A program made the translations under genes and the position numbers. Shown here piece by piece: positions 14,294 to 22,231 of a stretch of DNA of 64,000 nt (position 1 is its first letter; every line of letters begins with the position of its first letter). The notes under the pieces are model-generated. The model was not told the DNA's origin. It did not search any database and worked only from the letters and a program-made list of their open reading frames with translations. This DNA comes from a virus, in the IMG/VR virus record IMGVR_UViG_3300034198_015569, positions 24,428 to 88,427 of that record, one strand, 5' to 3'.

Positions 14294-14761
14294 ATGAATG
14301 AACTTTCTTTTCTTCTTTATCTAGCTCACGTTTCCGATAATATCGGAGGTGTTCTTGGGGTTCTTGGTGTTCTAACTTGCATCGGGGCAATAGTAATGGC
14401 GTTGTATTACACCATTACAAAATTTTTTGTTATACCAAGTATTGAAGTTGCTGGTGAATCTTGGAAGTCTTGGAGCACTGATGAATTTGACCGTTTGCTT
14501 GCCAGCGTAAAAGTTGCTGGTAAAGCTTTTGTTATTCTTTGTACCATTTCAATAACGGCAGGATTGATTAAAAGTTTTGTTCCCGACCGTAAGACTGTCA
14601 CATTGATTGCAGCTTCTCAGATTGGTGAAAAGATTATCAAGAGTCCGCAGGTTCAGTCTATTGTTGATCCGTCTATCACGCTTCTAAAGTCATGGATGGA
14701 ACAGCAAACACAGAGCATTGAAAAGGAAATGCTTAAGTCTAAACTGGATAACATGAAGTGA
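14294..14761 (+). CDS. Membrane protein, 155 aa
   Basis: AAGGATAATATT supports ATG 14294; a longer frame from 14204 overlaps the nucleotidase and is rejected. Two membrane helices: IGGVLGVLGVLTCIGAIVMALYYT and VAGKAFVILCTISITAGLI. The C-terminal third is a charged helix (MEQQTQSIEKEMLKSKLDN). Topology suggests both termini on the same side. Unknown function. Confidence 0.75.
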   Translation: MNELSFLLYLAHVSDNIGGVLGVLGVLTCIGAIVMALYYTITKFFVIPSIEVAGESWKSWSTDEFDRLLASVKVAGKAFVILCTISITAGLIKSFVPDRKTVTLIAASQIGEKIIKSPQVQSIVDPSITLLKSWMEQQTQSIEKEMLKSKLDNMK

Positions 14762-15228
14762 ACATAGGTAGTGGAAATCCATATCCTTCTAACGCATTGA
14801 GCAACTTTGCGCCCCATCCCTTTGTTTTCAGAGGGGTGGAGTGCAATTCCATGGAAGGCTTGGTACAGAGCTTCAAATTCGACAAACCGCATATTCAGGT
14901 TGAAGTGTGTAAGCTTGTCGGATTGGCAGCAAAGAAGCGTGGTTCCGCTCGCAATAAGCAGTGGAAATCAAAGCAAATTCTTTGGTGGAATGGCAGTCCA
15001 TATCCTCGTGACAGCCAAGCATATCAAGACTTGCTGGACGAAGCTTATATCTGTCTTTCTTTTAATTCATCCTTTAAGAAAGCTCTTTTAGCGACTGGTG
15101 ATGCGGTATTGACACACTCCATTGGACGTAATAAGATCAATGAGACCGTGTTGACGGAAAAAGAATTTGTTTCCCGTCTAATGCTCATTCGTCAGATATT
15201 AAAAGGAAAAGAAAAGGATAATAAATGA
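14758..15228 (+). CDS. NADAR-family (YbiA-like) N-glycosidase
   Basis: 156 aa, GTG start overlapping the previous stop. NPYPSNALSNFAPHPFVFRGVECNSMEGLVQSFKF is the N-terminal hallmark (S-N-F, then S-x-E-x-x-x-Q), and GDAVLTHSIGRNK is the C-terminal part. NADAR proteins hydrolyse N-glycosidic bonds in ADP-ribose or riboflavin intermediates, and some remove ADP-ribose from nucleic acid. It fits the NAD/ADP-ribose theme of this window (macrodomain at 18531, NadV, NadM). Substrate is inferred only at family level. Confidence 0.75.
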   Translation: MNIGSGNPYPSNALSNFAPHPFVFRGVECNSMEGLVQSFKFDKPHIQVEVCKLVGLAAKKRGSARNKQWKSKQILWWNGSPYPRDSQAYQDLLDEAYICLSFNSSFKKALLATGDAVLTHSIGRNKINETVLTEKEFVSRLMLIRQILKGKEKDNK

Positions 15229-15416
15229 CGTGGACACTTATTCTTTACATATTTGTAATTTCTTCGCCGTCCCGGTCTATGATGGATATGCAGACAGGAT
15301 ACACTTCATATGATACTTGTATGAAGGCTGGTGAACAAGCGAGTCCCGGTACAGTTAAATCTTCTAATTATGCGGTGCAAACACATTTCGTATATCGCTG
15401 CATTGAGGTAAAATAA
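15225..15416 (+). CDS. Small secreted or anchored protein, 63 aa
   Basis: Starts on ATGA overlap. N-terminal hydrophobic stretch WTLILYIFVISSPS resembles a signal peptide; the remaining 45 residues contain two Cys (CMKAGEQ, YRCIEVK) that could pair in the periplasm. Not recognised. Confidence 0.65.
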   Translation: MTWTLILYIFVISSPSRSMMDMQTGYTSYDTCMKAGEQASPGTVKSSNYAVQTHFVYRCIEVK

Positions 15417-15417
15417 T

Positions 15418-15816
15418 ATGCTTTCCCTTTACACAATTCTTATTCTTATTTTTGCTCATTGGTATGCCGATTTTGTTGAACAGACACAAGAAATGGCAAC
15501 CAATAAAAGCAAGAGTTGGGAGCATCTTAGCTGGCATGTAGTGAGCTATACCGTGAGCCTGTCTCTATTCGGGTTGGTTCTTGCCGCCGATATGATTGAT
15601 CGTGGACAGGCAACCCTGTGGGTTCTTGTTCCGTTGCTCGGTTGGCTTTTGCTCAACGGCGCATTGCATTTCATTACCGATGCTTGCACCAGTCGTTTGA
15701 CTGGATATTTTTACAAAAAGGGCGATTACCATAATTTCTTTGTGGTGATTGGATTTGAACAATTTATTCATTATACCTGTCTCTTTGTGACATGGTATTA
15801 TATGATTGGAGTATAA
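15418..15816 (+). CDS. DUF3307-like integral membrane protein
   Basis: 132 aa with four hydrophobic helices. The N-terminal AHWYADFVEQTQEMATNKSKSW, with H, D-F, Q and K, followed by HLSWHVVSY and a late FITDACTSR, is the conserved pattern of DUF3307 proteins, which occur in phages and bacteria without known function. Inner membrane. Confidence 0.7.
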   Translation: MLSLYTILILIFAHWYADFVEQTQEMATNKSKSWEHLSWHVVSYTVSLSLFGLVLAADMIDRGQATLWVLVPLLGWLLLNGALHFITDACTSRLTGYFYKKGDYHNFFVVIGFEQFIHYTCLFVTWYYMIGV

Positions 15817-15817
15817 T

Positions 15818-15982
15818 GTGCTTACTGAAGAAGAAATCGAAGATATAATCATTGCCGGCATCGAATATCATGGTTATTATGAACAAATTGACAATACGAT
15901 TTCTTGGTTTGAACAAGAGTATACTGGTAAATATGATCCTGAAGTTCTATTGAGAATTGCAGAAAAACATTGTTATTATTAA
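15818..15982 (+). CDS. Hypothetical protein, 54 aa, GTG start
   Basis: GTG at 15818 with GGAG six bases upstream, overlapping the end of the membrane-protein gene. Encodes a Tyr- and Glu-rich acidic protein (LTEEEIEDIIIAGIEYHGYYEQ ... HCYY). Codon use agrees with neighbours. No function assigned. Confidence 0.65.
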   Translation: MLTEEEIEDIIIAGIEYHGYYEQIDNTISWFEQEYTGKYDPEVLLRIAEKHCYY

Positions 15983-15993
15983 TTGGAGTGGAC

Positions 15994-16440
15994 ATGACTA
16001 TTATTCAAAAACTAAACACTGATCTTCTTACCGCCCGCAAAGCTCGTAATTCTGAAAACATTACCATCCTTTCAACTGTTATTGGTGAGCTTAATGCAAA
16101 CGCAAAGCTCGTGGATGGTGTAAAGACGGTAACTGATGAGGAGGCAACTGCCCTTCTAAAGAAGCATATCAAGGGCATTGATGAGGTGTTGAAGTATCAG
16201 CCTGATAATACCAAGTCACAACATGAAAAGACAATTCTTTCAATTTATCTTCCTCAAATGATGAGCGAAGATGATTTGCGAAATACAATTCATAACTTTA
16301 TTAAATTTTATGCTGGCGCTGGCGAGCGGGCAGATTCGCTGCCAACTATGGGAATTGTCATGAAGTGGCTCAAGGACAATCATGCTGGACAATATGATGG
16401 CGCCCTTGCATCCAAGATCGTCAAGGAAACCCTGGCGTGA
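15994..16440 (+). CDS. YqeY / GatB-C-terminal-like protein
   Basis: 148 aa; GGAG before ATG 15994 excludes the longer frame from 15970. IIQKLNTDLLTARKARNSENITILSTVIGELN, then KHIKGIDEVLKYQ and IYLPQMMSEDDLRNTI, and a second helical half with GIVMKWLKDNHAGQYDGALASKIVKE is the full two-domain YqeY protein. The family resembles the tRNA-binding tail of tRNA amidotransferase GatB/E. A tRNA-related role fits the tRNA-rich phage, but YqeY itself is not biochemically defined. Confidence 0.85.
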   Translation: MTIIQKLNTDLLTARKARNSENITILSTVIGELNANAKLVDGVKTVTDEEATALLKKHIKGIDEVLKYQPDNTKSQHEKTILSIYLPQMMSEDDLRNTIHNFIKFYAGAGERADSLPTMGIVMKWLKDNHAGQYDGALASKIVKETLA

Positions 16441-16775
16441 GTAAATATTTAGGGGAGACGCCTGTAACTGATTTTACAGGCACTCCATACGAAGGATTTA
16501 CTCCTACCGATTGGGCTATGTTGTTTATTACAAAATATGGTCAAATTAGTGGTGAACATCATAAAGCATGGGTATTAGATCAAGTATCCAGAATCCTCAA
16601 AGGAACGCCCGTTGAAGTAACTCTTGCAACTTGGGATACTGGAGAGAAAGAATATCGAATTAATACTGGAACACCATCTCAATCTTATTTGGGCTGGGTT
16701 TCCTATATGCTTGGTGAATATAATGAAGAAAACGAAGAATATGAATATGAATACGATGAAGGCAATGCTCCATGA
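16437..16775 (+). CDS. Hypothetical protein, 112 aa
   Basis: GTG on the previous stop. Opens SKYLGETPVTDFTGTPYEGFTPTDW and ends in an acidic Glu/Tyr-rich tail (EENEEYEYEYDEG). The central part is mixed alpha/beta. I recall similar proteins in other large phages but cannot name a function. Confidence 0.7.
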   Translation: MSKYLGETPVTDFTGTPYEGFTPTDWAMLFITKYGQISGEHHKAWVLDQVSRILKGTPVEVTLATWDTGEKEYRINTGTPSQSYLGWVSYMLGEYNEENEEYEYEYDEGNAP

Positions 16776-17044
16776 TTAATATTAATTTATATATTGGAAA
16801 CCCATTTTCCAAACAAGTATATAATGAAATTTTAGAAGAACTTTATTATAAGAACTGGCGTCTGTGCTCACATAAAGTGTTTGAAGTACAAATATTTAAA
16901 TTTAATAAAAAAGATATTTTTGACTTCTCTTTTGAAATTCGCCCAAAGACGGTTGATCATGCTGGTTGGAGTTTTGAATTAAGACTCTTCGGGTTTGGTC
17001 CGTCATTTGCATTCTATGACACCCGACATTCTGATCAGCGATGA
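16772..17044 (+). CDS. Hypothetical protein, 90 aa
   Basis: ATGA overlap with the previous gene and a matching overlap with the exonuclease gene that follows. Aromatic and beta-rich (SFELRLFGFGPSFAFYD). No membrane helix or motif. Might work with the exonuclease, on position alone. Confidence 0.7.
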   Translation: MININLYIGNPFSKQVYNEILEELYYKNWRLCSHKVFEVQIFKFNKKDIFDFSFEIRPKTVDHAGWSFELRLFGFGPSFAFYDTRHSDQR

Positions 17045-17919
17045 AAAAAACTATAAATTACGAATATTTGGAAGAAAAAGTTCATTATAATATTCCCGCA
17101 CTTGATACCAAATTGTATAAAGGAATAATTATTGATACTGAAACCGTCGATAAAAACGAAGATTCTGATATAATTGAATTGGCAGCACTTTTATTTACAT
17201 TTGATCTTAATGGTACGGTATATGAAGTAATCGACCAATATCATTCATACAACGATACAGATCAGGAAATATCTTCTGGTGCGTTTGCTAAACATGGTCT
17301 TACAAAAGACGATATTAAGGGACATTCTATAGATATAGAATTACTAAAAGATTGGCGAAAGCAATCTGTAATAGTAATTGCCCATAATGCTGTATTTGAT
17401 CGCGGAAAGCTTTTGAGAAAAATACCAGAATTTAGAAAAAGTTATTGGGCATGCACATGTTATGACATTGATTGGGAAGCGCAAGGCTATACCCATAAAA
17501 CCTTAGAATATCTTACTCTCAAAAATAGAATTCATTATGAAAATGGACACAGAGCCACAACGGATTGTCATTATCTTTTAGAGTTAGTTTCAAGAGAACT
17601 TCCTTCGACCGGAATTCCCATACTTCGTCATCTCATGGATGCCGCAAGTAAAGAGGTTTATATTATTGGGATTAAACTCGATCCATATTCAGAAGACTTA
17701 AAGAATTATCTTAAAGATTGGCGATATGATTATCATAAAGAAAATAAAGCTTGGACGAATAGTAAATTGAGCCAAAAAGAATTTATCGATCAATGTAAAA
17801 TTATTTCTGAATATGGAAATAAAGATAATATTAGATGGAGTAAAATTTCTAGACGTGATCCCGAATATTTTGACTTGACAAAGGAATATACATACAATAT
17901 GTTGTTCTCTCCAAAATAG
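17041..17919 (+). CDS. DEDDh 3'-5' exonuclease (DnaQ-like)
   Basis: 292 aa. IIIDTETVD (Exo I), VIVIAHNAVFDRGKL (Exo II) and GHRATTDCHYL (Exo III with His and Asp) are all intact, within the first 185 residues. The C-terminal 100 residues are an unassigned Lys/Tyr-rich domain. Acts on DNA or RNA 3' ends. It ends in TAG, rare as a stop in this window, and the sequence after TAG stays in frame through GAG GAA ACT into the next gene, so amber read-through would fuse the two. Confidence 0.85.
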   Translation: MKKTINYEYLEEKVHYNIPALDTKLYKGIIIDTETVDKNEDSDIIELAALLFTFDLNGTVYEVIDQYHSYNDTDQEISSGAFAKHGLTKDDIKGHSIDIELLKDWRKQSVIVIAHNAVFDRGKLLRKIPEFRKSYWACTCYDIDWEAQGYTHKTLEYLTLKNRIHYENGHRATTDCHYLLELVSRELPSTGIPILRHLMDAASKEVYIIGIKLDPYSEDLKNYLKDWRYDYHKENKAWTNSKLSQKEFIDQCKIISEYGNKDNIRWSKISRRDPEYFDLTKEYTYNMLFSPK

Positions 17920-17928
17920 GAGGAAACT

Positions 17929-18321
17929 GTGTTTCTTTTAGATTATATTATGTACATTTATATAGGTAATGAATTTCATTTTGTTGAATATGATTCCGAT
18001 ATTGAAAAAGAATATGACCAGAAGACACTACGTTTTCTTGGTTGTATGGAAGACCTATTCTCAGAATTAACTCTTCTAGATGCTTATGGCGCAGCAAATG
18101 AAGAAAACATTAAGTGGCTCATTTATGATGTTGGAAAGCGTCACATGGGCTCTAATAAGAAGCAACTATTAAATGATTACTTTCGAGTAATGTATATGAT
18201 TTGGGGCGGACGAGAAGAAGGTCCGCGTTGGGATACTTTCATCTGTATGTTTGGTGTTCAGAGATTTATTGATGTTATGAAAGCCAGAATCGATGATCCA
18301 TGGAGAATTGGATATGAGTGA
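17929..18321 (+). CDS. Hypothetical protein, 130 aa, GTG start, in frame with the exonuclease
   Basis: TAGGAGGAAACT places a strong ribosome site six bases before GTG 17929. The frame is the same as that of the exonuclease, with only TAG and three codons between. Content: FLLDYIMYIYIGNEFHFVEYD, then acidic helical segments and GREEGPRWDTFICMFG. Independent translation is likely; a read-through fusion is possible. Confidence 0.7.
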   Translation: MFLLDYIMYIYIGNEFHFVEYDSDIEKEYDQKTLRFLGCMEDLFSELTLLDAYGAANEENIKWLIYDVGKRHMGSNKKQLLNDYFRVMYMIWGGREEGPRWDTFICMFGVQRFIDVMKARIDDPWRIGYE

Positions 18322-18541
18322 ATGGTATAAAGTTGATGAAGAATTAGACCCATTATTTCAGGCGAAACGTAAAGCTATTTGTAACGCAACAGAGAATCTT
18401 TTAAGGTTTTATAAATGTGACTTTATTTCGTTTGAAGAATTTACATTCTTAACTAAAGAAAGATTAAAATTCATACGAGAACATGATTTCTGCTATAGTG
18501 CAGAAAGAGGATATTATTGGAGAGTGAAAAATGAAAATTAA
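18314..18541 (+). CDS. Hypothetical protein, 75 aa
   Basis: GGAG eight bases before ATG 18314 (MSEWYKVDEELD) decides the start against an upstream ATG at 18293. Helical, charged, with several Cys (ICNATENLLRFYKCDF). Overlaps both neighbours. Not recognised. Confidence 0.65.
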   Translation: MSEWYKVDEELDPLFQAKRKAICNATENLLRFYKCDFISFEEFTFLTKERLKFIREHDFCYSAERGYYWRVKNEN

Positions 18542-19010
18542 CTATATCAAGGGAAACCTTCTAGAAGCTCCTGATTTTCTCATTGGACATGGTTGTAATG
18601 CACAGGGCGTTATGGGCTCTGGTGTTGCTAAGTATGTGCGTGAAAAGTGGCCCAATGCCTATGAAATCTATCATAATGTATGTATAGAAGAGCCGAATAA
18701 TTTGGGAGGAAGAGTCATTCCAGTTAACGTTGGTAATGATAAGTATGTTCTAAATATGATTACTCAGAATTTGTATGGTACAGATAGCCGTAAGGCTAAT
18801 TATGAATATATCTATTCTGCATTCGAATCTATTAAAGAAGAAGTAAAAGCAGAAGGTTCTCTTGCTATTCCATTCATTGGTTGCGGCCTCGCTGGTGGCT
18901 CTTGGCATATTATCAAGGCTATCATTGAGAAGGTCTTTGACGATACAGACATTTCTATCAACGTCTATTATGTGGACGATGTAGAATTTAAAAGAATTAT
19001 GGAGAGTTGA
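18531..19010 (+). CDS. Macrodomain protein, ADP-ribose-1''-phosphatase-like
   Basis: 159 aa. INYIKGNLLEAP, then IGHGCNAQGVMGSGVAKYVREKWP, and SLAIPFIGCGLAGGSWHIIK are the ADP-ribose-binding loops of a macrodomain of the Poa1/ALC1-like type, with the catalytic Asn and the phosphate-binding G-x-G-x-A. Such proteins remove the phosphate from ADP-ribose-1''-phosphate, a tRNA-splicing by-product, or deacylate/de-ADP-ribosylate. Links tRNA repair to NAD metabolism here. Confidence 0.85.
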   Translation: MKINYIKGNLLEAPDFLIGHGCNAQGVMGSGVAKYVREKWPNAYEIYHNVCIEEPNNLGGRVIPVNVGNDKYVLNMITQNLYGTDSRKANYEYIYSAFESIKEEVKAEGSLAIPFIGCGLAGGSWHIIKAIIEKVFDDTDISINVYYVDDVEFKRIMES

Positions 19011-19013
19011 TTC

Positions 19014-19202
19014 GTGGAAAAGTTTCTTGATTATTTCACAACCATAGGAGTAGCTGGTTTCTTTATCGTTATGGGCGGGGTTGTCGGAACCCTAATTGGT
19101 GCAATTTTAACCTTCTATCCTATTACCTCTGCAATAGTAGTTGGTATTTTTGTTGTTTTTTCATTTATTTGGAGATTAAAAAAATATGGCAAACTTTTCT
19201 AA
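19014..19202 (+). CDS. Small membrane protein, 62 aa, GTG start
   Basis: GGAGAGTT stands six bases before GTG 19014. Two hydrophobic helices (IGVAGFFIVMGGVVGTLIGAIL and ITSAIVVGIFVVFSFIW) and a basic C-terminus predict both ends in the cytoplasm. Overlaps the next gene by 17 bases. Unknown. Confidence 0.7.
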   Translation: MEKFLDYFTTIGVAGFFIVMGGVVGTLIGAILTFYPITSAIVVGIFVVFSFIWRLKKYGKLF

Positions 19203-19992
19203 TCAGATTTTTGTGAGTTCTGTAGATCAAAATAAACCTAAAACTTTATTTTTTGTACAAGTAAAGAATTCTGAAGATTTTCGCAAAACCCAAAGCCAAC
19301 ATCCTCATGGTGTAATTTTCGATAATATTCCTACAAAGGGGTTCAAGATTAACGGGGTTGAATCAACTTATTCTAATAAAAATAAATGGTTTCAAGTTAT
19401 TGATCCTCGTGGTTTCATTGAACAAGTATCTGCTGATAATCTCGTGGATATCATGAAACATACGGGCGTTGATAAAGGCGAGCTTACTGGTGAATATGTA
19501 TGGGGAAAACAAGGCGGTTGGGCATTTCTTGCACGTCTTGACCATCCTGAACTTGTAAAGTATCTCAATCCTGTAGCAGACCCTATTGTAAATCCTGGCG
19601 ATTATGTCAAATCTAATTATGTAGATGGCGTATATTGCGGAACGTTTTATGTCATGGAATATACTGAGAGATTGCAATATCCTCCCGGTTACTCTTATTG
19701 GAACAGTCGCAATAATGGTGTGCAACCAAAACAAATTCCATCTGTAAAAATGAGTAAAGATCGAAGTAAACTTGTATATAGAGATACAAATAAACATAAG
19801 TATTATGACTTCGTAAAATCATTTGGTAAAGATCATGTTGTTGCTTCAACTAATAATAATTTTCCTAAATTTGAAAATGGTTATGTGATTTACGAATATA
19901 GCAATATGAAGTTGTTGTTTGTTACAAAACAGGCTATGCTTAATTTTGATCAAACAAAACTTGCTGATTTGTATAAACAACGTCCTAAGTGA
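19186..19992 (+). CDS. Hypothetical protein, 268 aa
   Basis: Not recognised. Soluble, beta-rich, with many aromatic residues (NNGVQPKQIP, YPPGYSYWNSR, GGWAFLARLDHPE). No signal peptide or known catalytic motif. Its clean ribosome site GGAGATT and steady codon use show a real gene. It ends the transcription unit before a tRNA pair with its own promoter. Confidence 0.8.
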   Translation: MANFSNQIFVSSVDQNKPKTLFFVQVKNSEDFRKTQSQHPHGVIFDNIPTKGFKINGVESTYSNKNKWFQVIDPRGFIEQVSADNLVDIMKHTGVDKGELTGEYVWGKQGGWAFLARLDHPELVKYLNPVADPIVNPGDYVKSNYVDGVYCGTFYVMEYTERLQYPPGYSYWNSRNNGVQPKQIPSVKMSKDRSKLVYRDTNKHKYYDFVKSFGKDHVVASTNNNFPKFENGYVIYEYSNMKLLFVTKQAMLNFDQTKLADLYKQRPK

Positions 19993-20038
19993 TAATTTTA
20001 CAACAGTAAAAAAATATTTTCAAAATTGATCTTTTTTC

Positions 20039-20067
20039 TTGACCCCAAGCATAAATAAAATTATACT
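20039..20067 (+). promoter_or_regulatory. Promoter of tRNA-Met/tRNA-Gln
   Basis: TTGACC 20039-20044, 17 bases, TATACT 20062-20067, about 20 bases before tRNA-Met. Confidence 0.7.
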
Positions 20068-20086
20068 TGAGGAATGAACAAAAGAT

Positions 20087-20162
20087 GGCTGTAGGGGGGT
20101 AGTGGAATCCCACCGTCCTCATAAGACGGACCAAGCTGGATCGAAGCCAGCTACAGCCACCA
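20087..20162 (+). tRNA. tRNA with anticodon CAU (Met or Ile2)
   Basis: Acceptor GGCTGTA/TACAGCC, D-stem GGGG/TCCC, anticodon arm CCGTC-CTCATAA-GACGG, T-arm GCTGG-ATCGAAG-CCAGC with A at position 54, ACCA. One of four CAU tRNAs in the window. Confidence 0.85.
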
Positions 20163-20175
20163 AATTCCTTAATAT

Positions 20176-20251
20176 TCGCCTTTAGTTTAAATGGTAAAAC
20201 ACTTGATTCTGATTCAGGCAGATGTAGGTTCGAATCCTACAGGGCGATCCA
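20176..20251 (+). tRNA. tRNA-Gln(CUG)
   Basis: Acceptor TCGCCTT/AGGGCGA, D-arm GTTT-AAATGGTA-AAAC, anticodon arm CTTGA-TTCTGAT-TCAGG, T-arm GTAGG-TTCGAAT-CCTAC, then TCCA. Confidence 0.85.
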
Positions 20252-20338
20252 ATATTATGAACCTGTGAAAATTATATTCTAATACTTTTCCAATAAAAAT
20301 TATTTACATAAAATCTCATTTTAGGGATTGACAATTTT

Positions 20339-20701
20339 ATGATTTACGGTAAAATCATCAGTGCACACGATGCAATAACCTTTGAATACATTGGAGCAAA
20401 CGGAAAGAACACTCCAATTCTATATGAAGATATTGATGGCAACCTATTCTATGTATTGAAATACAAATATCTTATTAGTGAAGATTCTCCTATAGAAAAT
20501 ACATTAGCACATTTTGAAGTATTCTATGATAGAGCCCTTAATGTCATATTAATAGATAGTAGAGATTTATTACATTCGTTCAAATATGATGAGATATACG
20601 TAGTATATGTTGCAGATAATTCACGTATAAAAGATGGCACTATGAGATTTAAAATTTCTCCCATTACAATATTAGATATACATTCTTTAAAAGATTTATG
20701 A
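20339..20701 (+). CDS. Hypothetical protein, 120 aa
   Basis: Not recognised. Beta-rich with TPILYEDIDGNLFYVLKYKYLI; the I/VLYED phrase also occurs in the proteins at 48993 and 49453, hinting at a distant family. AGGGA lies 11 bases before ATG. A TTGACA/TAAAAT pair overlaps the start and is probably coincidental. Confidence 0.7.
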   Translation: MIYGKIISAHDAITFEYIGANGKNTPILYEDIDGNLFYVLKYKYLISEDSPIENTLAHFEVFYDRALNVILIDSRDLLHSFKYDEIYVVYVADNSRIKDGTMRFKISPITILDIHSLKDL

Positions 20702-20708
20702 GGTGACA

Positions 20709-21488
20709 GTGAGTATTTTTGAAGCAAAACGTTTTCTTACACCAAGATTTAAAACTATTGTGGATGCATTAGCAGATTATAATAAAGAACATGATGCTAC
20801 TTATTATTTCTCTGGTACATGTCTTACAAATGCTTATCATGGTTTTAAACAAACAGATATAGATTTTTTTATTAATCCTAAAGATACATCTAAGTATGCA
20901 GATGATATGGGAGCTTATTTAGAAAAATTATTTCAAGATGGGCAAATCGAAAACTATAGTATTTCAGAAGATTTCTTATATTCTTTGACTTACATTGATA
21001 TTAATGACGTAAAGTTTAATCTTGTGGTTTCAGGTAATAATCCTTTAGAACAGATTGATTCTCACGATTTACAACATACTCAATGGTTTACAAAGAATAT
21101 TGAAGAAAACTTCTGGTTTGGTGAAGAGGAGAAGCAAGACTTCTTTTTCTACAGCTATCCAACAACTCGAATGGCAATTGAGAATAAATGGCTCTTGCCT
21201 ACATTTGAATTTAGAAATTTGATCAATAAGGTAATGGCAAATATTGCTGAAGAAGATGAAATACATAGAGTGTGCAAAATGCTCCTACGTATTAAGAAAT
21301 TCAAAGCAAGAGGAATGATTATTCCTGAACAGTCGGATTTTAAAAAGACAGTACGTTCTCTAACAACCAAGCTTAAAGATAGATATGAATTTGAAAAAGA
21401 TACTAATATGTCATTTGATGTCGAATCGATGGGATTAGGTATTGCCCCTAAAGATGGTATTTTTGACGAAGAGGATATTTTAATATGA
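20709..21488 (+). CDS. Polymerase-beta-superfamily nucleotidyltransferase
   Basis: 259 aa. GAGG five bases before GTG 20709 (SIFEAKRFL) is preferred to the GTG at 20703. YFSGTCLTNAYHGFKQTDIDFFI has the G-S/T helix and D-x-D metal pair of the nucleotidyltransferase fold, and FNLVVSG about 75 residues later supplies the third position. The C-terminal half is helical, like CCA-adding or tRNA-modifying relatives. Substrate unknown; tRNA is a fair guess in this setting. Confidence 0.65.
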   Translation: MSIFEAKRFLTPRFKTIVDALADYNKEHDATYYFSGTCLTNAYHGFKQTDIDFFINPKDTSKYADDMGAYLEKLFQDGQIENYSISEDFLYSLTYIDINDVKFNLVVSGNNPLEQIDSHDLQHTQWFTKNIEENFWFGEEEKQDFFFYSYPTTRMAIENKWLLPTFEFRNLINKVMANIAEEDEIHRVCKMLLRIKKFKARGMIIPEQSDFKKTVRSLTTKLKDRYEFEKDTNMSFDVESMGLGIAPKDGIFDEEDILI

Positions 21489-21979
21489 CTGCATACAAAG
21501 CTCCTCAAGATTATCCTATGGGAAATAATGAAGAATACGTATTTCTTGCAGGTTCAATTGAAATGGGTAAAGCTGTAGAGTGGCAAACTCTTATTGAAAA
21601 AGAATTTGAAGGTTCGGGTATTAATACTCTAAACCCAAGACGTGATGATTGGGATAGTTCTTGGGTTCAAGACCCAACTCCCGGAACTAAATTTCACGAA
21701 CAGGTTACTTGGGAGTTGACGGGATTAGAAAATTCAGATATGATTGTTTTCTATTTTGATCCAAAGACACAAAGTCCGGTCACTCTTTTGGAATTGGGTA
21801 AGTGTTTAGAAAATAATGAAGATAAATTAATTTTTGTATGTTGCTCACCCGAATATTTTCGATACGGCAATGTAAAAATTATGTGTGATCGAGAGTTTGA
21901 GCGAAAAAGTTTAATTTTATTTTCTGAAAACTTTGATGATCTGGTTTCAGATATTCGACTGGCATTAGCATTTATGTAA
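21485..21979 (+). CDS. Nucleoside 2-deoxyribosyltransferase-like protein
   Basis: 164 aa, ATGA overlap. YVFLAGSIEMGKAVEWQ, NPRRDDWDSSW, VTWELTGLENSDMIVFYFDP, SPVTLLELG is the conserved order of the 'deoxyribosyltransferase-like 2' family. Related in fold to the enzyme at 10212 but in a separate subfamily. Likely nucleoside salvage or base exchange. Confidence 0.75.
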   Translation: MTAYKAPQDYPMGNNEEYVFLAGSIEMGKAVEWQTLIEKEFEGSGINTLNPRRDDWDSSWVQDPTPGTKFHEQVTWELTGLENSDMIVFYFDPKTQSPVTLLELGKCLENNEDKLIFVCCSPEYFRYGNVKIMCDREFERKSLILFSENFDDLVSDIRLALAFM

Positions 21980-21994
21980 AAAATAAATTAGTAG

Positions 21995-22023
21995 TTGACA
22001 CAAAAATCAACTTAGTGTATAAA
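21995..22023 (+). promoter_or_regulatory. Promoter of the tRNA-Asn group
   Basis: TTGACA 21995-22000, 17 bases, TATAAA 22018-22023; 25 bases before tRNA-Asn. Confidence 0.8.
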
Positions 22024-22047
22024 TAGATAATCAAAGAAGCGCTTTGC

Positions 22048-22119
22048 TCTGGTGTACTCAACTGGTAAGAGAGCAAGCTGTTAACTTGTCATATGTTCGT
22101 TCGAATCGAACCATCAGAG
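22048..22119 (+). tRNA. tRNA-Asn(GUU) inside a long stem
   Basis: Acceptor TCTGGTG/CATCAGA, D-arm CTC-AACTGGTAA-GAG, anticodon arm GCAAG-CTGTTAA-CTTGT, T-arm GTTCG-TTCGAAT-CGAAC, discriminator G, then CAA instead of CCA. Leader 22037-22047 pairs perfectly with trailer 22119-22129, extending the acceptor stem by 11 bp. Confidence 0.8.
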
Positions 22120-22133
22120 CAAAGCGCTTTTTA
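22120..22133 (+). terminator. tRNA trailer that may double as terminator
   Basis: The 11-bp leader/trailer stem (22037-22047 with 22119-22129) ends in a T-run. The whole tRNA would form the loop. Possibly a partial terminator; another tRNA follows at once. Confidence 0.35.
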
Positions 22134-22134
22134 T

Positions 22135-22213
22135 TCCCGATAACCCGAGCTTGGCGCATGGGCTGTGCTGTTAACACATGATTAGGCTGGTTCGATCCCA
22201 GCATCGGGAGCCA
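22135..22213 (+). tRNA. tRNA-Asn(GUU), second copy
   Basis: Acceptor TCCCGAT/ATCGGGA, D-stem CCC/GGG, anticodon loop CTGTTAA on TGTG/CACA, T-arm GCTGG-TTCGATC-CCAGC, then GCCA. Not a recent copy of the tRNA before it. Confidence 0.9.
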
Positions 22214-22231
22214 ATTTTTGGAGATTGACAA

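Noticed and set aside
20328-20355. TTGACA/TAAAAT promoter at the start of 20339-20701
   Set aside because: The start codon of a convincing gene lies inside the spacer; transcription from here would miss it.
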